Shown here one piece after another: positions 1 to 7,121 of a stretch of DNA of 32,956 nucleotides. Where the stretch lies: contig JAGCFU010000019.1 in the NCBI GenBank assembly GCA_017649945.1, forward strand, positions 1-32,956. Reading direction: 5' to 3'. The position numbers and the translations under genes are program-made. Position 1 is the stretch's first letter. Every line of letters starts with the position of its first letter. The notes beneath the pieces were generated by a model that saw nothing but the letters and a program-made list of their open reading frames with translations, searched no databases and had not been told where the DNA came from. Origin of the DNA: Bacteroidales bacterium (GTDB lineage: Bacteria > Bacteroidota > Bacteroidia > Bacteroidales > F082).

Positions 1-2
1 CA

Positions 3-791
3 ATCGGTTCAGAGAAATCAAAAGGTACAAAGGTGTTCGCATTGGCAGGTCAGATCAACAACGTCGGTCTTATCGAGGTTCCTATGGGAACAACACTCCG
101 CGACATTATCTACGAAATCGGTGGTGGTATCAAGGGTGGCCGTAAGTTCAAAGCCGTTCAGACCGGTGGTCCTTCAGGCGGCTGCTTGACAGAGAAACAC
201 CTCGACACAGCTATCGACTACGATTCATTGATGGCAGCAGGCTCAATGATGGGCTCTGGCGGTATGGTCGTTATGGACGACACATCATGTATGGTTGCTA
301 TCGCTAAGTTCTATCTCGAGTTCACATGCGAAGAGAGCTGCGGTAAATGCTCACCATGCCGTATCGGTAACAAGAGAATGCTCGAAATCCTCAACAAGAT
401 CACAGAAGGCAACGGAACAATGGACGACCTCCAGGAGCTCCGCAACCTCGCAGCTGTTATCAAAGACACAGCATTGTGCGGTCTTGGTCAGACATCACCT
501 AACCCGGTATTGTCAACACTCGACAACTTCTGGGATGAATACGTTGAGCACGTCGTCGACAAGAAGTGCCGCGCTGGTGTCTGCAAGAAACTCATGAACT
601 ACGTCATCGACAAGGAAAAATGTATCGGCTGCGGCAAATGCGCCAAGAACTGCCCTGCAGAAGCCATCTCGAAGACCAACTACATCGCCGAAGGTCACAA
701 GCTTCCTTCAATGGAAATCGACACAACGAAGTGTATCAAGTGCGGTGCATGTATGAGTGGATGTAAATTTGATGCTATTTCTGTCAAATAA
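3..791 (+). CDS. hydB: HydB, NuoF-like flavoprotein subunit of bifurcating [FeFe]-hydrogenase (5' end missing)
   Basis: C-terminal ~262 residues of the NADH-binding, FMN and Fe-S subunit of a trimeric NAD-linked [FeFe]-hydrogenase; the frame is open to the left edge, so the true start lies outside the window. Visible are the NuoF-type GGPSGGCLT segment, a four-cysteine cluster site of the form [12 protein letters not shown] followed by a distant cysteine (TALCGLGQ), and a C-terminal two-cluster ferredoxin domain ([12 protein letters not shown] and [11 protein letters not shown]). Plain NuoF lacks that ferredoxin tail, whereas HydB-type subunits carry it. hydA starts 19 nt after the stop and hydC follows, so the operon order is B-A-C. 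In this family the subunit oxidises or reduces NAD(H) at FMN in the cytoplasm. NuoF of complex I is unlikely because the next gene is a hydrogenase catalytic subunit. Confidence 0.93.
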   Translation: MGSEKSKGTKVFALAGQINNVGLIEVPMGTTLRDIIYEIGGGIKGGRKFKAVQTGGPSGGCLTEKHLDTAIDYDSLMAAGSMMGSGGMVVMDDTSCMVAIAKFYLEFTCEESCGKCSPCRIGNKRMLEILNKITEGNGTMDDLQELRNLAAVIKDTALCGLGQTSPNPVLSTLDNFWDEYVEHVVDKKCRAGVCKKLMNYVIDKEKCIGCGKCAKNCPAEAISKTNYIAEGHKLPSMEIDTTKCIKCGACMSGCKFDAISVK

Positions 792-810
792 AATAGAGGA
801 GGAGAAAGAT

Positions 811-2598
811 ATGATTAATGTAACAATAGATAACAAACAGATTCAGGTCGCAGAAGGCACAACAATTTTGAAAGCTGCCCGTCAGGCCGGTATTCATATT
901 CCTACCCTCTGCTATTTCGAGTTGGCAGGAATGAACTTTGAGAACAAACCAGGTGGATGCCGTGTTTGCGTTGTCGAGATCACAAAGGATTTCAACGGCA
1001 AACCGCGTCGTAACCTTGCTCCAGCTTGCGCTACAGACTGCGTCGAAGGTATGGAAGTTCTCACACACAGCGCCCGCGTCATCAACGCACGCCGCACTGT
1101 CGTTGAGCTGATTCTTTCAGACCACCCGACAGACTGCTTGACATGCGCTAAGTCAGGACAGTGCGAACTCCAGAAGCTCGCTCAGAACCTCGGTATCCGC
1201 GACATCCCATTCCATGGCGAACAGTCGACATACCGCAAGGATATGTCACCTTCAATCGTGCGTGACATTGACAAATGTATCATGTGCCGTCGCTGCGAGA
1301 ACGTATGTAACAACATCCAGACAGTCGGTGCTTTGTCAGCTGTGAACCGTGGCTTCCAGGCCGTCGTCGCTCCAGCTTTCGAGCAGGACCTCATGGATTC
1401 ACCATGCGTCATGTGCGGTCAGTGCGTCCAGGTGTGCCCAGTCGGCGCTTTGAGCGAGGTTGACGACACACGCGCTGTCATGGCAGCTATTAACAATCCT
1501 AAGAAGACCGTCATCGTCAACACAGCTCCTGCAACACGTGTCGCTCTCGGCGAAGAGTTCGGCATGCCGGCAGGTACCATCGTCACAGGCCAGATGGCAG
1601 CAGCATTGCGCCGCCTCGGCTTCGACTATGTGTTCGATACAGACTTCACCGCTGACTTGACCATCATGGAAGAAGGTACAGAGCTCCTCGGCAGAATCAA
1701 GAAGTTCATGGCAGGCGACAAGTCAGTGCGTCTCCCTATCTTGACATCATGCTGCCCAGGTTGGGTCAACTTCTTCGAGCACAACTTCCCGGATATGCTT
1801 GACGTTCCTTCAACAGCTAAGTCACCTATGCAGATGTTCGGCGCTGTCGCAAAGAACTACTGGGCAGAGAAGATGGGCATCAAGAGAGAAGACCTCGTCG
1901 TCGTTTCTATCATGCCTTGCTTGGCAAAGAAATACGAAAGCAAACGTAAAGAGTTCTACAAAGACGGTAACCCGGATATCGACTACGTCCTTTCAACACG
2001 TGAGTTGGCTCGCTTGATCAAGCAGTTCAACCTCGACCTTAAGGACATGCCATCAGAGGATTACGATGATCCGCTCGGCGAGTCAACAGGTGCTGCTGTC
2101 ATCTTCGGTGCAACAGGTGGTGTTATCGAGGCAGCTGTCCGTACAGCATACGAGGTATTCACAGGCAAACCGTTGCCAAAGATCGACTTCACAGAACTCC
2201 GTGGTATGGACGGTATCCGTGACGCTTGGGTTGACTTTGCAGGCACCCCAATCCACATCGGTATCGCTCACGGTCTGGCAAATGCACGCAAGCTCCTCGA
2301 GAGAGTACGCGAAGGCAAAGAGCAGTTCCACGCTATCGAAGTCATGGCTTGCCCAGGCGGTTGCGTCGGTGGAGCTGGTCAGCCATATCACCATGGCAAC
2401 AGTGAAATCATCAAGAAACGTACAGAGGCTATCTATCGTGAGGACCTCGGCAAACCGATCCGTAAGTCACACGAGAATCCTTCAATCAAGAAGATCTACG
2501 CTGAGTACTTTGGTGAACCATGCGGCCACAAGTCACATGAACTGCTGCATACACACTATTTCGACAAGTCAGAACATGTTGAGATTAGCGAAAAATAA
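811..2598 (+). CDS. hydA: HydA, catalytic subunit of [FeFe]-hydrogenase
   Basis: 595-aa catalytic subunit that makes or consumes H2 at the H-cluster. Domains in order: an N-terminal [2Fe-2S] plant-type ferredoxin domain (CGGCRVC-like pattern, GGCRVCVVE), a His-Cys [4Fe-4S] segment (HPTDCLTCAKSGQCELQ), two [4Fe-4S] ferredoxin motifs (CIMCRRCENVC and CVMCGQCVQVCP), then the H-cluster domain. All three signatures are present: TSCCPGW (Cys314/315), MPCLAKK (Cys370) and MACPGGCVGGAGQP (Cys514 and Cys518); the small-subunit-like domain closes the chain. In the last motif the usual GGGQP reads GAGQP. I chose ATG 811 because an AGGAGGAG ribosome-binding site lies just upstream; the frame is open to 757, inside hydB. 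The gene sits between hydB and hydC, and I infer that the trimer couples NADH and ferredoxin to H2. Confidence 0.96.
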   Translation: MINVTIDNKQIQVAEGTTILKAARQAGIHIPTLCYFELAGMNFENKPGGCRVCVVEITKDFNGKPRRNLAPACATDCVEGMEVLTHSARVINARRTVVELILSDHPTDCLTCAKSGQCELQKLAQNLGIRDIPFHGEQSTYRKDMSPSIVRDIDKCIMCRRCENVCNNIQTVGALSAVNRGFQAVVAPAFEQDLMDSPCVMCGQCVQVCPVGALSEVDDTRAVMAAINNPKKTVIVNTAPATRVALGEEFGMPAGTIVTGQMAAALRRLGFDYVFDTDFTADLTIMEEGTELLGRIKKFMAGDKSVRLPILTSCCPGWVNFFEHNFPDMLDVPSTAKSPMQMFGAVAKNYWAEKMGIKREDLVVVSIMPCLAKKYESKRKEFYKDGNPDIDYVLSTRELARLIKQFNLDLKDMPSEDYDDPLGESTGAAVIFGATGGVIEAAVRTAYEVFTGKPLPKIDFTELRGMDGIRDAWVDFAGTPIHIGIAHGLANARKLLERVREGKEQFHAIEVMACPGGCVGGAGQPYHHGNSEIIKKRTEAIYREDLGKPIRKSHENPSIKKIYAEYFGEPCGHKSHELLHTHYFDKSEHVEISEK

Positions 2599-2625
2599 TT
2601 GTTGAAAAATTAAAAATTGAATATT

Positions 2626-3105
2626 ATGGCAGTTATTAAATTATCAGAAGATAAAATCAACTTCATCAAGAATGTTTGCAAATCATTCCGCAATGACGGT
2701 GGTGAAGTTATCAACGTGCTTCACAAGGTTCAGGGTGAGTACGGCTACCTCTCAGCAGAAGTTCAGGAACTCGTCGCTAAGGAGTTGAACATCCCTGTAT
2801 CAAGAGTTTACGGTATCGTTTCATTCTATTCATTCTTCACCATGACTCCAAAGGGCAAGCACCCGATTTCAGTTTGCTTGGGTACAGCCTGCTACGTGCG
2901 TGGTGCTGAGAAGGTTTTGGATGAGTTGAAACGTCAGCTCGGCGTTGAAGTCGGTGGCACAACACCTGACGGAAAGTTCTCATTGAACTGCCTCCGTTGC
3001 GTGGGCGCCTGTGGTCTTGCTCCAGTCGCTATGATTGGTGACAAGGTTTACGGCCGTTTGACACCTGACAAAGTCAAAGAAGTTTTGGCTGAGTACAACG
3101 ATTAA
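2626..3105 (+). CDS. hydC: HydC, NuoE-like [2Fe-2S] subunit of the hydrogenase
   Basis: 159-aa thioredoxin-fold [2Fe-2S] protein of the NuoE/HydC family. It has the N-terminal helical region (VCKSFRNDGGEVINVLHKVQ), the PVSRVYGIVSFYSFF segment and four cluster cysteines in the pattern CLGTAC and CLRCVGAC. Its size matches the family. ATG 2626 is the natural start; a TTG 9 nt earlier is in frame but less likely. The gene lies 27 nt after hydA and is the last of the operon, followed at once by a strong terminator. In HydABC enzymes this subunit passes electrons between the flavin subunit HydB and HydA. The hydrogenase context rules out complex I NuoE. Confidence 0.95.
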   Translation: MAVIKLSEDKINFIKNVCKSFRNDGGEVINVLHKVQGEYGYLSAEVQELVAKELNIPVSRVYGIVSFYSFFTMTPKGKHPISVCLGTACYVRGAEKVLDELKRQLGVEVGGTTPDGKFSLNCLRCVGACGLAPVAMIGDKVYGRLTPDKVKEVLAEYND

Positions 3106-3130
3106 TAAGATACCTTATTAATTAATATGA

Positions 3131-3170
3131 AATGTAGGGGCGAAAAAGGTTTCGCTCCTACATTTTTTTT
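3131..3170 (+). terminator. Rho-independent terminator of hydBAC
   Basis: A 15-bp stem (3131-3145 with 3150-3164), complete except for one G-T wobble, has a 4-nt loop and runs into eight T residues (3163-3170). It follows the hydC stop by about 25 nt. The T-tract is directly joined to the next promoter box. Confidence 0.93.
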
Positions 3171-3171
3171 G

Positions 3172-3179
3172 TATCTTTG
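3172..3179 (+). promoter_or_regulatory. Bacteroidota-type -7 promoter box before yhcG
   Basis: TATCTTTG fits the Bacteroidota consensus TAnnTTTG and is preceded by a T-tract and G. The yhcG start lies 49 nt downstream. No clear -33 TTG is seen at the ideal spacing because that region is the terminator stem. Confidence 0.75.
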
Positions 3180-3228
3180 TAACCAAGAACATAATTCATT
3201 ATTTATTAAATCTTTAAAATAAAATTTT

Positions 3229-4260
3229 ATGAAATCTGATCAAAGTAAATTAGAAAAAGTTGATTTTAATGAAAATCACGTTTACAATTCGGTGAGAAGT
3301 TTTGTCGTTGAGGCAAGACGTGAAATCTACAAATCTGTTAACGAGGCTATGGTTTTAGCTTATTGGAACATAGGCAAAACCATCTACGAGGCCTGTGGGG
3401 AATCGGACCGTGCGGCATACGGTCAGCGCATTTTGAATTATATTTCGGATAATTTGACGAAAGAGTTCGGGAGTGGGTTTACAGTAGCTAACTTGCGCAA
3501 TATGAGACAGTTTTATTTGATGTTTCCAAAACGCTACGCACTGCGTAGCGAATTGAGTTGGACGCATTACAGACTATTGATGCGAGTGTCGAATGAAGAT
3601 GCAAGAAACTTTTATGCCAATGAATCTGTAAAATCCGGATGGTCATCGCGGCAACTGGAGCGGCAGATAAATACTATGTATTATCAGCGGATTCTGGCAA
3701 GTCGTGATAAGGACAGTGTAGAGGCTGAGATTCAGAAAACTGAACCTAAACCAGAATATGAGTATATTATCAAAGACCCTTATGTTCTTGAGTTTCTTGA
3801 TTTGCCAAAGAACGAGCATTTTTATGAATCTGATTTGGAACAGGCTTTGATTGACCATTTGCAGAAATTTATGATGGAGATGGGACGTGGATTCTCGTTT
3901 GTAGCACGGCAACAGCATTTTAATGTTGACGGCAGGCATTTTTACATTGACTTGGTTTTTTACAATTACATTTTGAAATGTTTCGTGCTCGTTGATTTGA
4001 AGACTGGCGACCTGACGCACCAGGATCTGGGACAGATGCAGATGTATGTGAATTATTATACTCGTGAGATGATGAACGAAGGCGACAATCCACCGATTGG
4101 ATTGCTGCTATGCGCAACAAAAAGCGACACTTTAGTAAGGATGACATTGCTAGAAGACAATAAACAGATTTATGCTGCGAAATACATGCCGTATTTGCCG
4201 ACGGAGGAGGAATTAAGACGTGAATTGAATTTTGATGGTTTTAAAAAACTGAGTTTGTAG
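3229..4260 (+). CDS. yhcG: YhcG-like DUF1016 protein with PDDEXK nuclease domain
   Basis: 343-aa protein with the two-domain layout of the DUF1016/YhcG family. The N-terminal helical domain (about residues 15-165) carries AYWNIGKTI, YGQRILNYISDNLTKEFG, FTVANLRNMRQFY and LSWTHYRLLMRV. The C-terminal nuclease-like domain (about 185-335) carries IKDPYVLEFLDL, the ALIDHLQKFMMEMGRGFSF helix, and the core IDLVFYN followed by VLVDLKTG, a D...DxK pattern of the PDDEXK fold. Length is normal. Family members are often found as solitary genes or beside restriction-modification loci; here no methylase, specificity or restriction subunit is present, so it stands alone with its own promoter. The substrate is unknown; a DNA-processing or defence role is inference from the fold. 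Codon use is more AT-rich than in hydABC. Confidence 0.9.
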   Translation: MKSDQSKLEKVDFNENHVYNSVRSFVVEARREIYKSVNEAMVLAYWNIGKTIYEACGESDRAAYGQRILNYISDNLTKEFGSGFTVANLRNMRQFYLMFPKRYALRSELSWTHYRLLMRVSNEDARNFYANESVKSGWSSRQLERQINTMYYQRILASRDKDSVEAEIQKTEPKPEYEYIIKDPYVLEFLDLPKNEHFYESDLEQALIDHLQKFMMEMGRGFSFVARQQHFNVDGRHFYIDLVFYNYILKCFVLVDLKTGDLTHQDLGQMQMYVNYYTREMMNEGDNPPIGLLLCATKSDTLVRMTLLEDNKQIYAAKYMPYLPTEEELRRELNFDGFKKLSL

Positions 4261-4265
4261 AAAAA

Positions 4266-4300
4266 ACTCCAAACTTCACACTCCACACTTCAAACTTCAA
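4266..4300. repeat. Five-unit heptamer tandem array (ACTTCAA type)
   Basis: Five consecutive 7-nt units, ACTCCAA, ACTTCAC, ACTCCAC, ACTTCAA, ACTTCAA, lie between the yhcG stop and the T-tract of the next promoter. The phase is exact. Related heptamers form the terminator at 16836-16907, and two more units appear near 7817-7831. Confidence 0.85.
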
Positions 4301-4310
4301 ACTTTTTTTG

Positions 4311-4318
4311 TATCTTTG
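4311..4318 (+). promoter_or_regulatory. -7 promoter box before the leader RNA
   Basis: TATCTTTG with a preceding T-tract and G, followed by CA. A transcript would begin around 4325 and run through about 245 nt of untranslated sequence before the ATG at 4572. Confidence 0.75.
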
Positions 4319-4324
4319 CAGAAA

Positions 4325-4543
4325 ACTTAAACGACATATTATGTAGAAAAAACGACATATTGACATATAAATAGCGGTTCGAAGCTATTCTTGATACCCA
4401 AATTTCCACAAAATCCTGAAAAGGACACACTAATCAAGAATAAGTTTACGAAGCGTCATGTTCGTGGCGTGGAATGACTTGTTGGATTAGTGTGGGCGTG
4501 GAAACCCAGGGTATCAGGCAAGATTTACTTCCACGCCTTTTTT
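4325..4543 (+). ncRNA. Candidate structured leader RNA with two alternative folds
   Basis: The 311-nt gap before the XRE gene is rich in exact complementarity. Fold 1 nests TGATACCC (4392-4399) with GGGTATCA (4509-4516), TTTCCAC (4403-4409) with GTGGAAA (4498-4504), and CACACTAATC (4426-4435) with GATTAGTGTG (4485-4494), enclosing a TCCT-GAAA-AGGA tetraloop hairpin (4414-4425). Fold 2 pairs TATTCTTGAT (4386-4395) with ATCAAGAATA (4433-4442), which breaks fold 1 and frees GGCGTGGAA (4495-4503) to pair with TTCCACGCC (4529-4537) before six T. A hairpin AATAGC/GCTATT (4370-4389), two ACGACATAT copies (4331, 4352) and a complementary ATGTCGT (4544-4550) add structure. This is the layout of an attenuator or riboswitch. 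I do not recognise the class; 6S RNA or another independent ncRNA is an alternative. Confidence 0.6.
4495..4543 (+). terminator. Conditional terminator inside the leader
   Basis: GGCGTGGAA (4495-4503) pairs perfectly with TTCCACGCC (4529-4537), followed by T(6) at 4538-4543, 28 nt before the XRE start. A second GGCGTGGAA at 4466-4474 could pair with the same arm. Its left arm is also used by the competing upstream stem with 4403-4409. Confidence 0.7.
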
Positions 4544-4571
4544 ATGTCGTGTTAACAACCTTTAACGTAGC

Positions 4572-4802
4572 ATGGCAACTAACGAAGCACCACATATCGG
4601 TCACCTCATCAAAGAGGAGCTCGCCCGCCAGGAGCGGACAGTGGCGTGGCTTGCCCGTAAGCTGAACTATTCGAGGCAAAACATCTACCATATTTTTGAA
4701 AGCCAATGGATAACAACCGACGTGTTGCTGAGAATCTGCGATGTGTTGAACTGCAATTTCTACAAAATCTATTCCGACTATTGGGATAACAAAAATGTGT
4801 AA
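4572..4802 (+). CDS. Small XRE-type helix-turn-helix protein
   Basis: 76-aa protein consisting almost entirely of one HTH_3/XRE-like DNA-binding domain. IGHLIKEELARQERTVAWLARKLNYSRQNIYHIFE shows the first helix, then the helix-turn-helix with SRQNIYHIF as the recognition helix, and VLLRICDVLNCNFYKIYSDYW resembles the fourth and fifth helices. No other domain is present. It is the first gene after the structured leader and appears to have its own transcript; the next promoter lies at 4893. Whether it regulates the radical SAM cassette starting 157 nt downstream, or its own leader, cannot be seen. ATG 4572 is the only sensible start. Confidence 0.85.
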   Translation: MATNEAPHIGHLIKEELARQERTVAWLARKLNYSRQNIYHIFESQWITTDVLLRICDVLNCNFYKIYSDYWDNKNV

Positions 4803-4892
4803 AATATCATTTTACGCTTCAGTAAAACATTTATTACACTTCTGACAAATAATCTATTATATGTCAATCTGTTGATTATCAATTGAATATGT

Positions 4893-4900
4893 TAAATTTG
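4893..4900 (+). promoter_or_regulatory. Promoter before the peptide/radical SAM cassette
   Basis: TAAATTTG matches TAnnTTTG, and a TTG at 4872-4874 is about 18 nt upstream, close to the -33 spacing. The peptide start is 59 nt downstream. Confidence 0.6.
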
Positions 4901-4959
4901 CAACGGCAATTAATATTTAAAACCGAAGAGCCTAATGGTATATAACGTGGCATCATATT

Positions 4960-5145
4960 ATGGATAAAGATTCAAAAAAAATTACAACATTTGCACAAGA
5001 AGCTATATTAAAAGGAGCTGAAAAAAAGAAGAATAATAAGTCAAAATTTCAAGATAATAATTGCAGATTTGATGAGACTTATACCCAACAGGATCCTGAT
5101 GATGGCCATTCATATACAGTACATGATCAAGGAGTGGGTTATTGA
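4960..5145 (+). CDS. Candidate ribosomal peptide precursor (61 aa)
   Basis: A 61-aa peptide immediately before a radical SAM/SPASM gene, 33 nt apart and with a promoter upstream. The N-terminal half is lysine-rich and lacks a signal peptide (MDKDSKKITTFAQEAILKG, then a KKKNNK run), as expected of a cytosolic leader. The C-terminal half is acidic and aromatic, with FDETY, DDGHSYTVHDQG and a terminal GY, and has one cysteine (Cys35). I infer that it is the substrate of the downstream enzyme. No family is recognised: it lacks the multiple cysteines of ranthipeptides and has no double-glycine or WxN motif. It might instead be an unrelated small ORF. No protease or exporter gene is nearby. Confidence 0.6.
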   Translation: MDKDSKKITTFAQEAILKGAEKKKNNKSKFQDNNCRFDETYTQQDPDDGHSYTVHDQGVGY

Positions 5146-5178
5146 TTTTTTATTACTATACCATCATAATATTCAACT

Positions 5179-6273
5179 ATGATTGTCATAATTAAACCGA
5201 CATTGGCTTGTAATTTCAGATGCAAGTATTGCTACTTGAGTTCTGAATCTAAAGTAGCAACAACAATGGATTTGGAGTTTGCTAAACAAGTTCTTTTGGA
5301 GGTCAAAGAACAGAATCATTCCGGCCAGAAATTGGAAATTCTTTGGCATGGAGGTGAACCTTTGCTGTGGGGAATTGAGAATTACCGAAACATATTTGAT
5401 TTCATCAACAAGGAGTTTGCTGATGTAAGGTATGCCATCTCCATGCAGACAAATCTGTCTCTTATTACTGATGAGTATATTGATTTGTTTGTAAAACACA
5501 ATGTTAGTGTTGGAATATCATTGGATGGTCCCCAAAACATTAATGATTCTGAGAGAGTTTTCCAAAATGGTAATGGCACTTTCAATTCGGTGATTTCAAA
5601 ACTGAAACTTTGCAGGGAAAAAGGATTAAATACTGGTTGTATTGTGGTTGCCACAAGAAATCATATTGGCAAAATGAGAGAATTGTATGATTTCATGTGC
5701 GACAACATAATTAGTTTCAAGATGAATCCGCTATTTATCTCTGGGGAAGCGATAAAGAACAAAAATGAATTGGGATTATCTATTGATGAGTATGTCGCAA
5801 TGTCAATGGAATTGTTCGATTTGTGGTTTTTTGACGAAAGCAACAAGATTAACAACTCAAAATTCATAGATATTGCCAGCGGTTTGATGACGAGAAAAAT
5901 GTCATTGTGTTCTTTTGGAGAAAACTGCCAAGACCATGTTGTCTGCATTTCCCCGACTGGAGAAGTGCTTCCTTGTGGTCGTTTTTGTGATTCCGATTTA
6001 ATACGGTTTTCATATGGTAATTTGCATACGGAGCATTATAGTGATATTTTGCTAAGAATAAAAGAAAGCAATGCATATAAAAGAGCGGAGTTTATCAAAA
6101 AAAGCAATTGTTCGAAATGCAAATACTTTGAAATTTGTCATGGCGGTTGTTTACATGATGGCTATATCAATTCCAGCACCTTTGAGTCAAAGACATTTAT
6201 GTGTTCAGCAAACAAAAGAATCTTTGCACACATTGAAAAGAGGCTTATAGAAGCAGGTATGATAAGTTTATAA
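5179..6273 (+). CDS. Radical SAM/SPASM peptide-modifying enzyme
   Basis: 364-aa radical SAM enzyme. CNFRCKYC (Cys11, Cys15, Cys18) binds the SAM [4Fe-4S] cluster; WHGGEPLLWG is the glycine-rich SAM-binding strand and GISLDGPQ a later core strand. The C-terminal SPASM domain holds auxiliary-cluster cysteines: CISPTGEVLPC, CGRFC, CSKCKYFEICHGGC and a final MC. The set resembles anaerobic sulfatase maturases and RiPP maturases. The protein starts directly at the core barrel, so it has no N-terminal RRE domain. With a 61-aa ORF 33 nt upstream and no sulfatase nearby, peptide maturation (crosslink or epimerisation; which one is unknown) is the favoured inference. Codon use is AT-rich compared with flanking housekeeping genes, suggesting transfer. 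The two secreted-protein genes downstream probably share the transcript. Confidence 0.9.
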   Translation: MIVIIKPTLACNFRCKYCYLSSESKVATTMDLEFAKQVLLEVKEQNHSGQKLEILWHGGEPLLWGIENYRNIFDFINKEFADVRYAISMQTNLSLITDEYIDLFVKHNVSVGISLDGPQNINDSERVFQNGNGTFNSVISKLKLCREKGLNTGCIVVATRNHIGKMRELYDFMCDNIISFKMNPLFISGEAIKNKNELGLSIDEYVAMSMELFDLWFFDESNKINNSKFIDIASGLMTRKMSLCSFGENCQDHVVCISPTGEVLPCGRFCDSDLIRFSYGNLHTEHYSDILLRIKESNAYKRAEFIKKSNCSKCKYFEICHGGCLHDGYINSSTFESKTFMCSANKRIFAHIEKRLIEAGMISL

Positions 6274-6334
6274 ATAAAAGACAACAATAATGATAATTAA
6301 CAAATGTAATAATAACAATTAAAATCTAAACAAA

Positions 6335-7117
6335 ATGAAAAGAGTACTTTTAACGACAGCACTATCTTTGATAATATCAATGAGTATTTATGCACAAAAA
6401 ATAGACGAGTGGAAGAAACCACCTAAAGCTTCTGAAAAAGAAATAGGAATTGTCAACGTTCATATACAAACAGGCCAAGCTGCATATAAAGGAATTACTG
6501 AGATTGAGAGTAAGAGAGGAGATAAATTGTCAGATGAGGAATTATATAAAAGATTGCTTGAAAAAGCAAAGGATAAGTATGGGAATGCTTATCCAGATCT
6601 TGAATTAAGAAGTTTTAAATCTAATCATTATTCAAAATTAGAGTACGTTAATGATTATGACAAAAATTGGAAAGTTATAGGTAAAATACAAGCATGTTAT
6701 GATTTTTCTGATGGATCTGCAATGGTGGTTCTTCCAGATCCGCAAATAAAAATAGATAAAAAATTAACACAAGCCATAACAAAAGCATTGCAAAATATTA
6801 TAGAAGGTTCCAGATTATCTCTTGATCAAATTAGGACAATAAATGAAGACAAAGAAGATTTTAAAGACAAAGTTGTTGAGATTTTGTTGGATGAAGGCTT
6901 TAAAGTTGTTGCCAAAGATTATCTTGAAAAATTGTATGAAGAGCAACGGGCTCAACAAAGCGGTATTTATAATAACAGAACCACTGTCCAAGAAAATAAT
7001 TTTTCAGCAGTCGGTTATTATATAAATGTTAAGCAGTCAGAGGAATCCATAAAGGTTCAAGTTATTAATGTAAGTACAGGTGAATATGAATCAAATGTAA
7101 CAGTAGCTTTAAATTAA
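6335..7117 (+). CDS. Secreted protein with CsgG/FlgO-like C-terminal half, copy 1
   Basis: 260-aa protein with a signal peptide (MKRVLLTTALSLIISMSIYAQ) and predicted periplasmic or surface location. The first ~130 mature residues are not recognised. The C-terminal part (about 150-260) contains EGFKVVAKDYLEKLYEEQRAQ and QQSGIYNN, followed by VGYYINVK and VQVINVSTGEY. This recalls the 'xVVxRxxLxxLLxEQxxQxSG' stretch of CsgG/FlgO/LpoB-like outer-membrane-associated proteins, although overall similarity is modest. It is a paralogue of the next gene, 4 nt downstream. It lies 61 nt after the radical SAM gene with no visible promoter between, so it is likely in the same operon. It is strongly AT-rich in codon use. 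The function is unknown. Confidence 0.8.
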   Translation: MKRVLLTTALSLIISMSIYAQKIDEWKKPPKASEKEIGIVNVHIQTGQAAYKGITEIESKRGDKLSDEELYKRLLEKAKDKYGNAYPDLELRSFKSNHYSKLEYVNDYDKNWKVIGKIQACYDFSDGSAMVVLPDPQIKIDKKLTQAITKALQNIIEGSRLSLDQIRTINEDKEDFKDKVVEILLDEGFKVVAKDYLEKLYEEQRAQQSGIYNNRTTVQENNFSAVGYYINVKQSEESIKVQVINVSTGEYESNVTVALN

Positions 7118-7121
7118 AACT

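Noticed and set aside
757-810. Longer HydA start inside hydB.
   Set aside because: ATG 811 has a strong ribosome-binding site and matches the start of the ferredoxin domain.
3532-3550. A 9-bp perfect palindrome with a 1-nt spacer inside yhcG, looking like an inserted repetitive element.
   Set aside because: The encoded residues (RYALRSELSW) fit the family motif ALRxELSW with no extra length as I recall it, so it is probably codon coincidence.
4370-4389. Hairpin with GGTTCGAA loop, resembling a tRNA T-arm.
   Set aside because: No acceptor stem, D-arm or anticodon arm lies at the right distances; it is better explained as part of the leader RNA.
4325-4543. Identification of the leader as 6S RNA.
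   Set aside because: The helices do not clearly give the single long hairpin with a central bubble, and the competing terminator favours attenuation. I keep it only as an alternative.
3229-4802. yhcG plus the XRE gene as a restriction-modification or defence island.
   Set aside because: No methylase, specificity subunit, helicase or toxin gene is present, and each gene has its own promoter.
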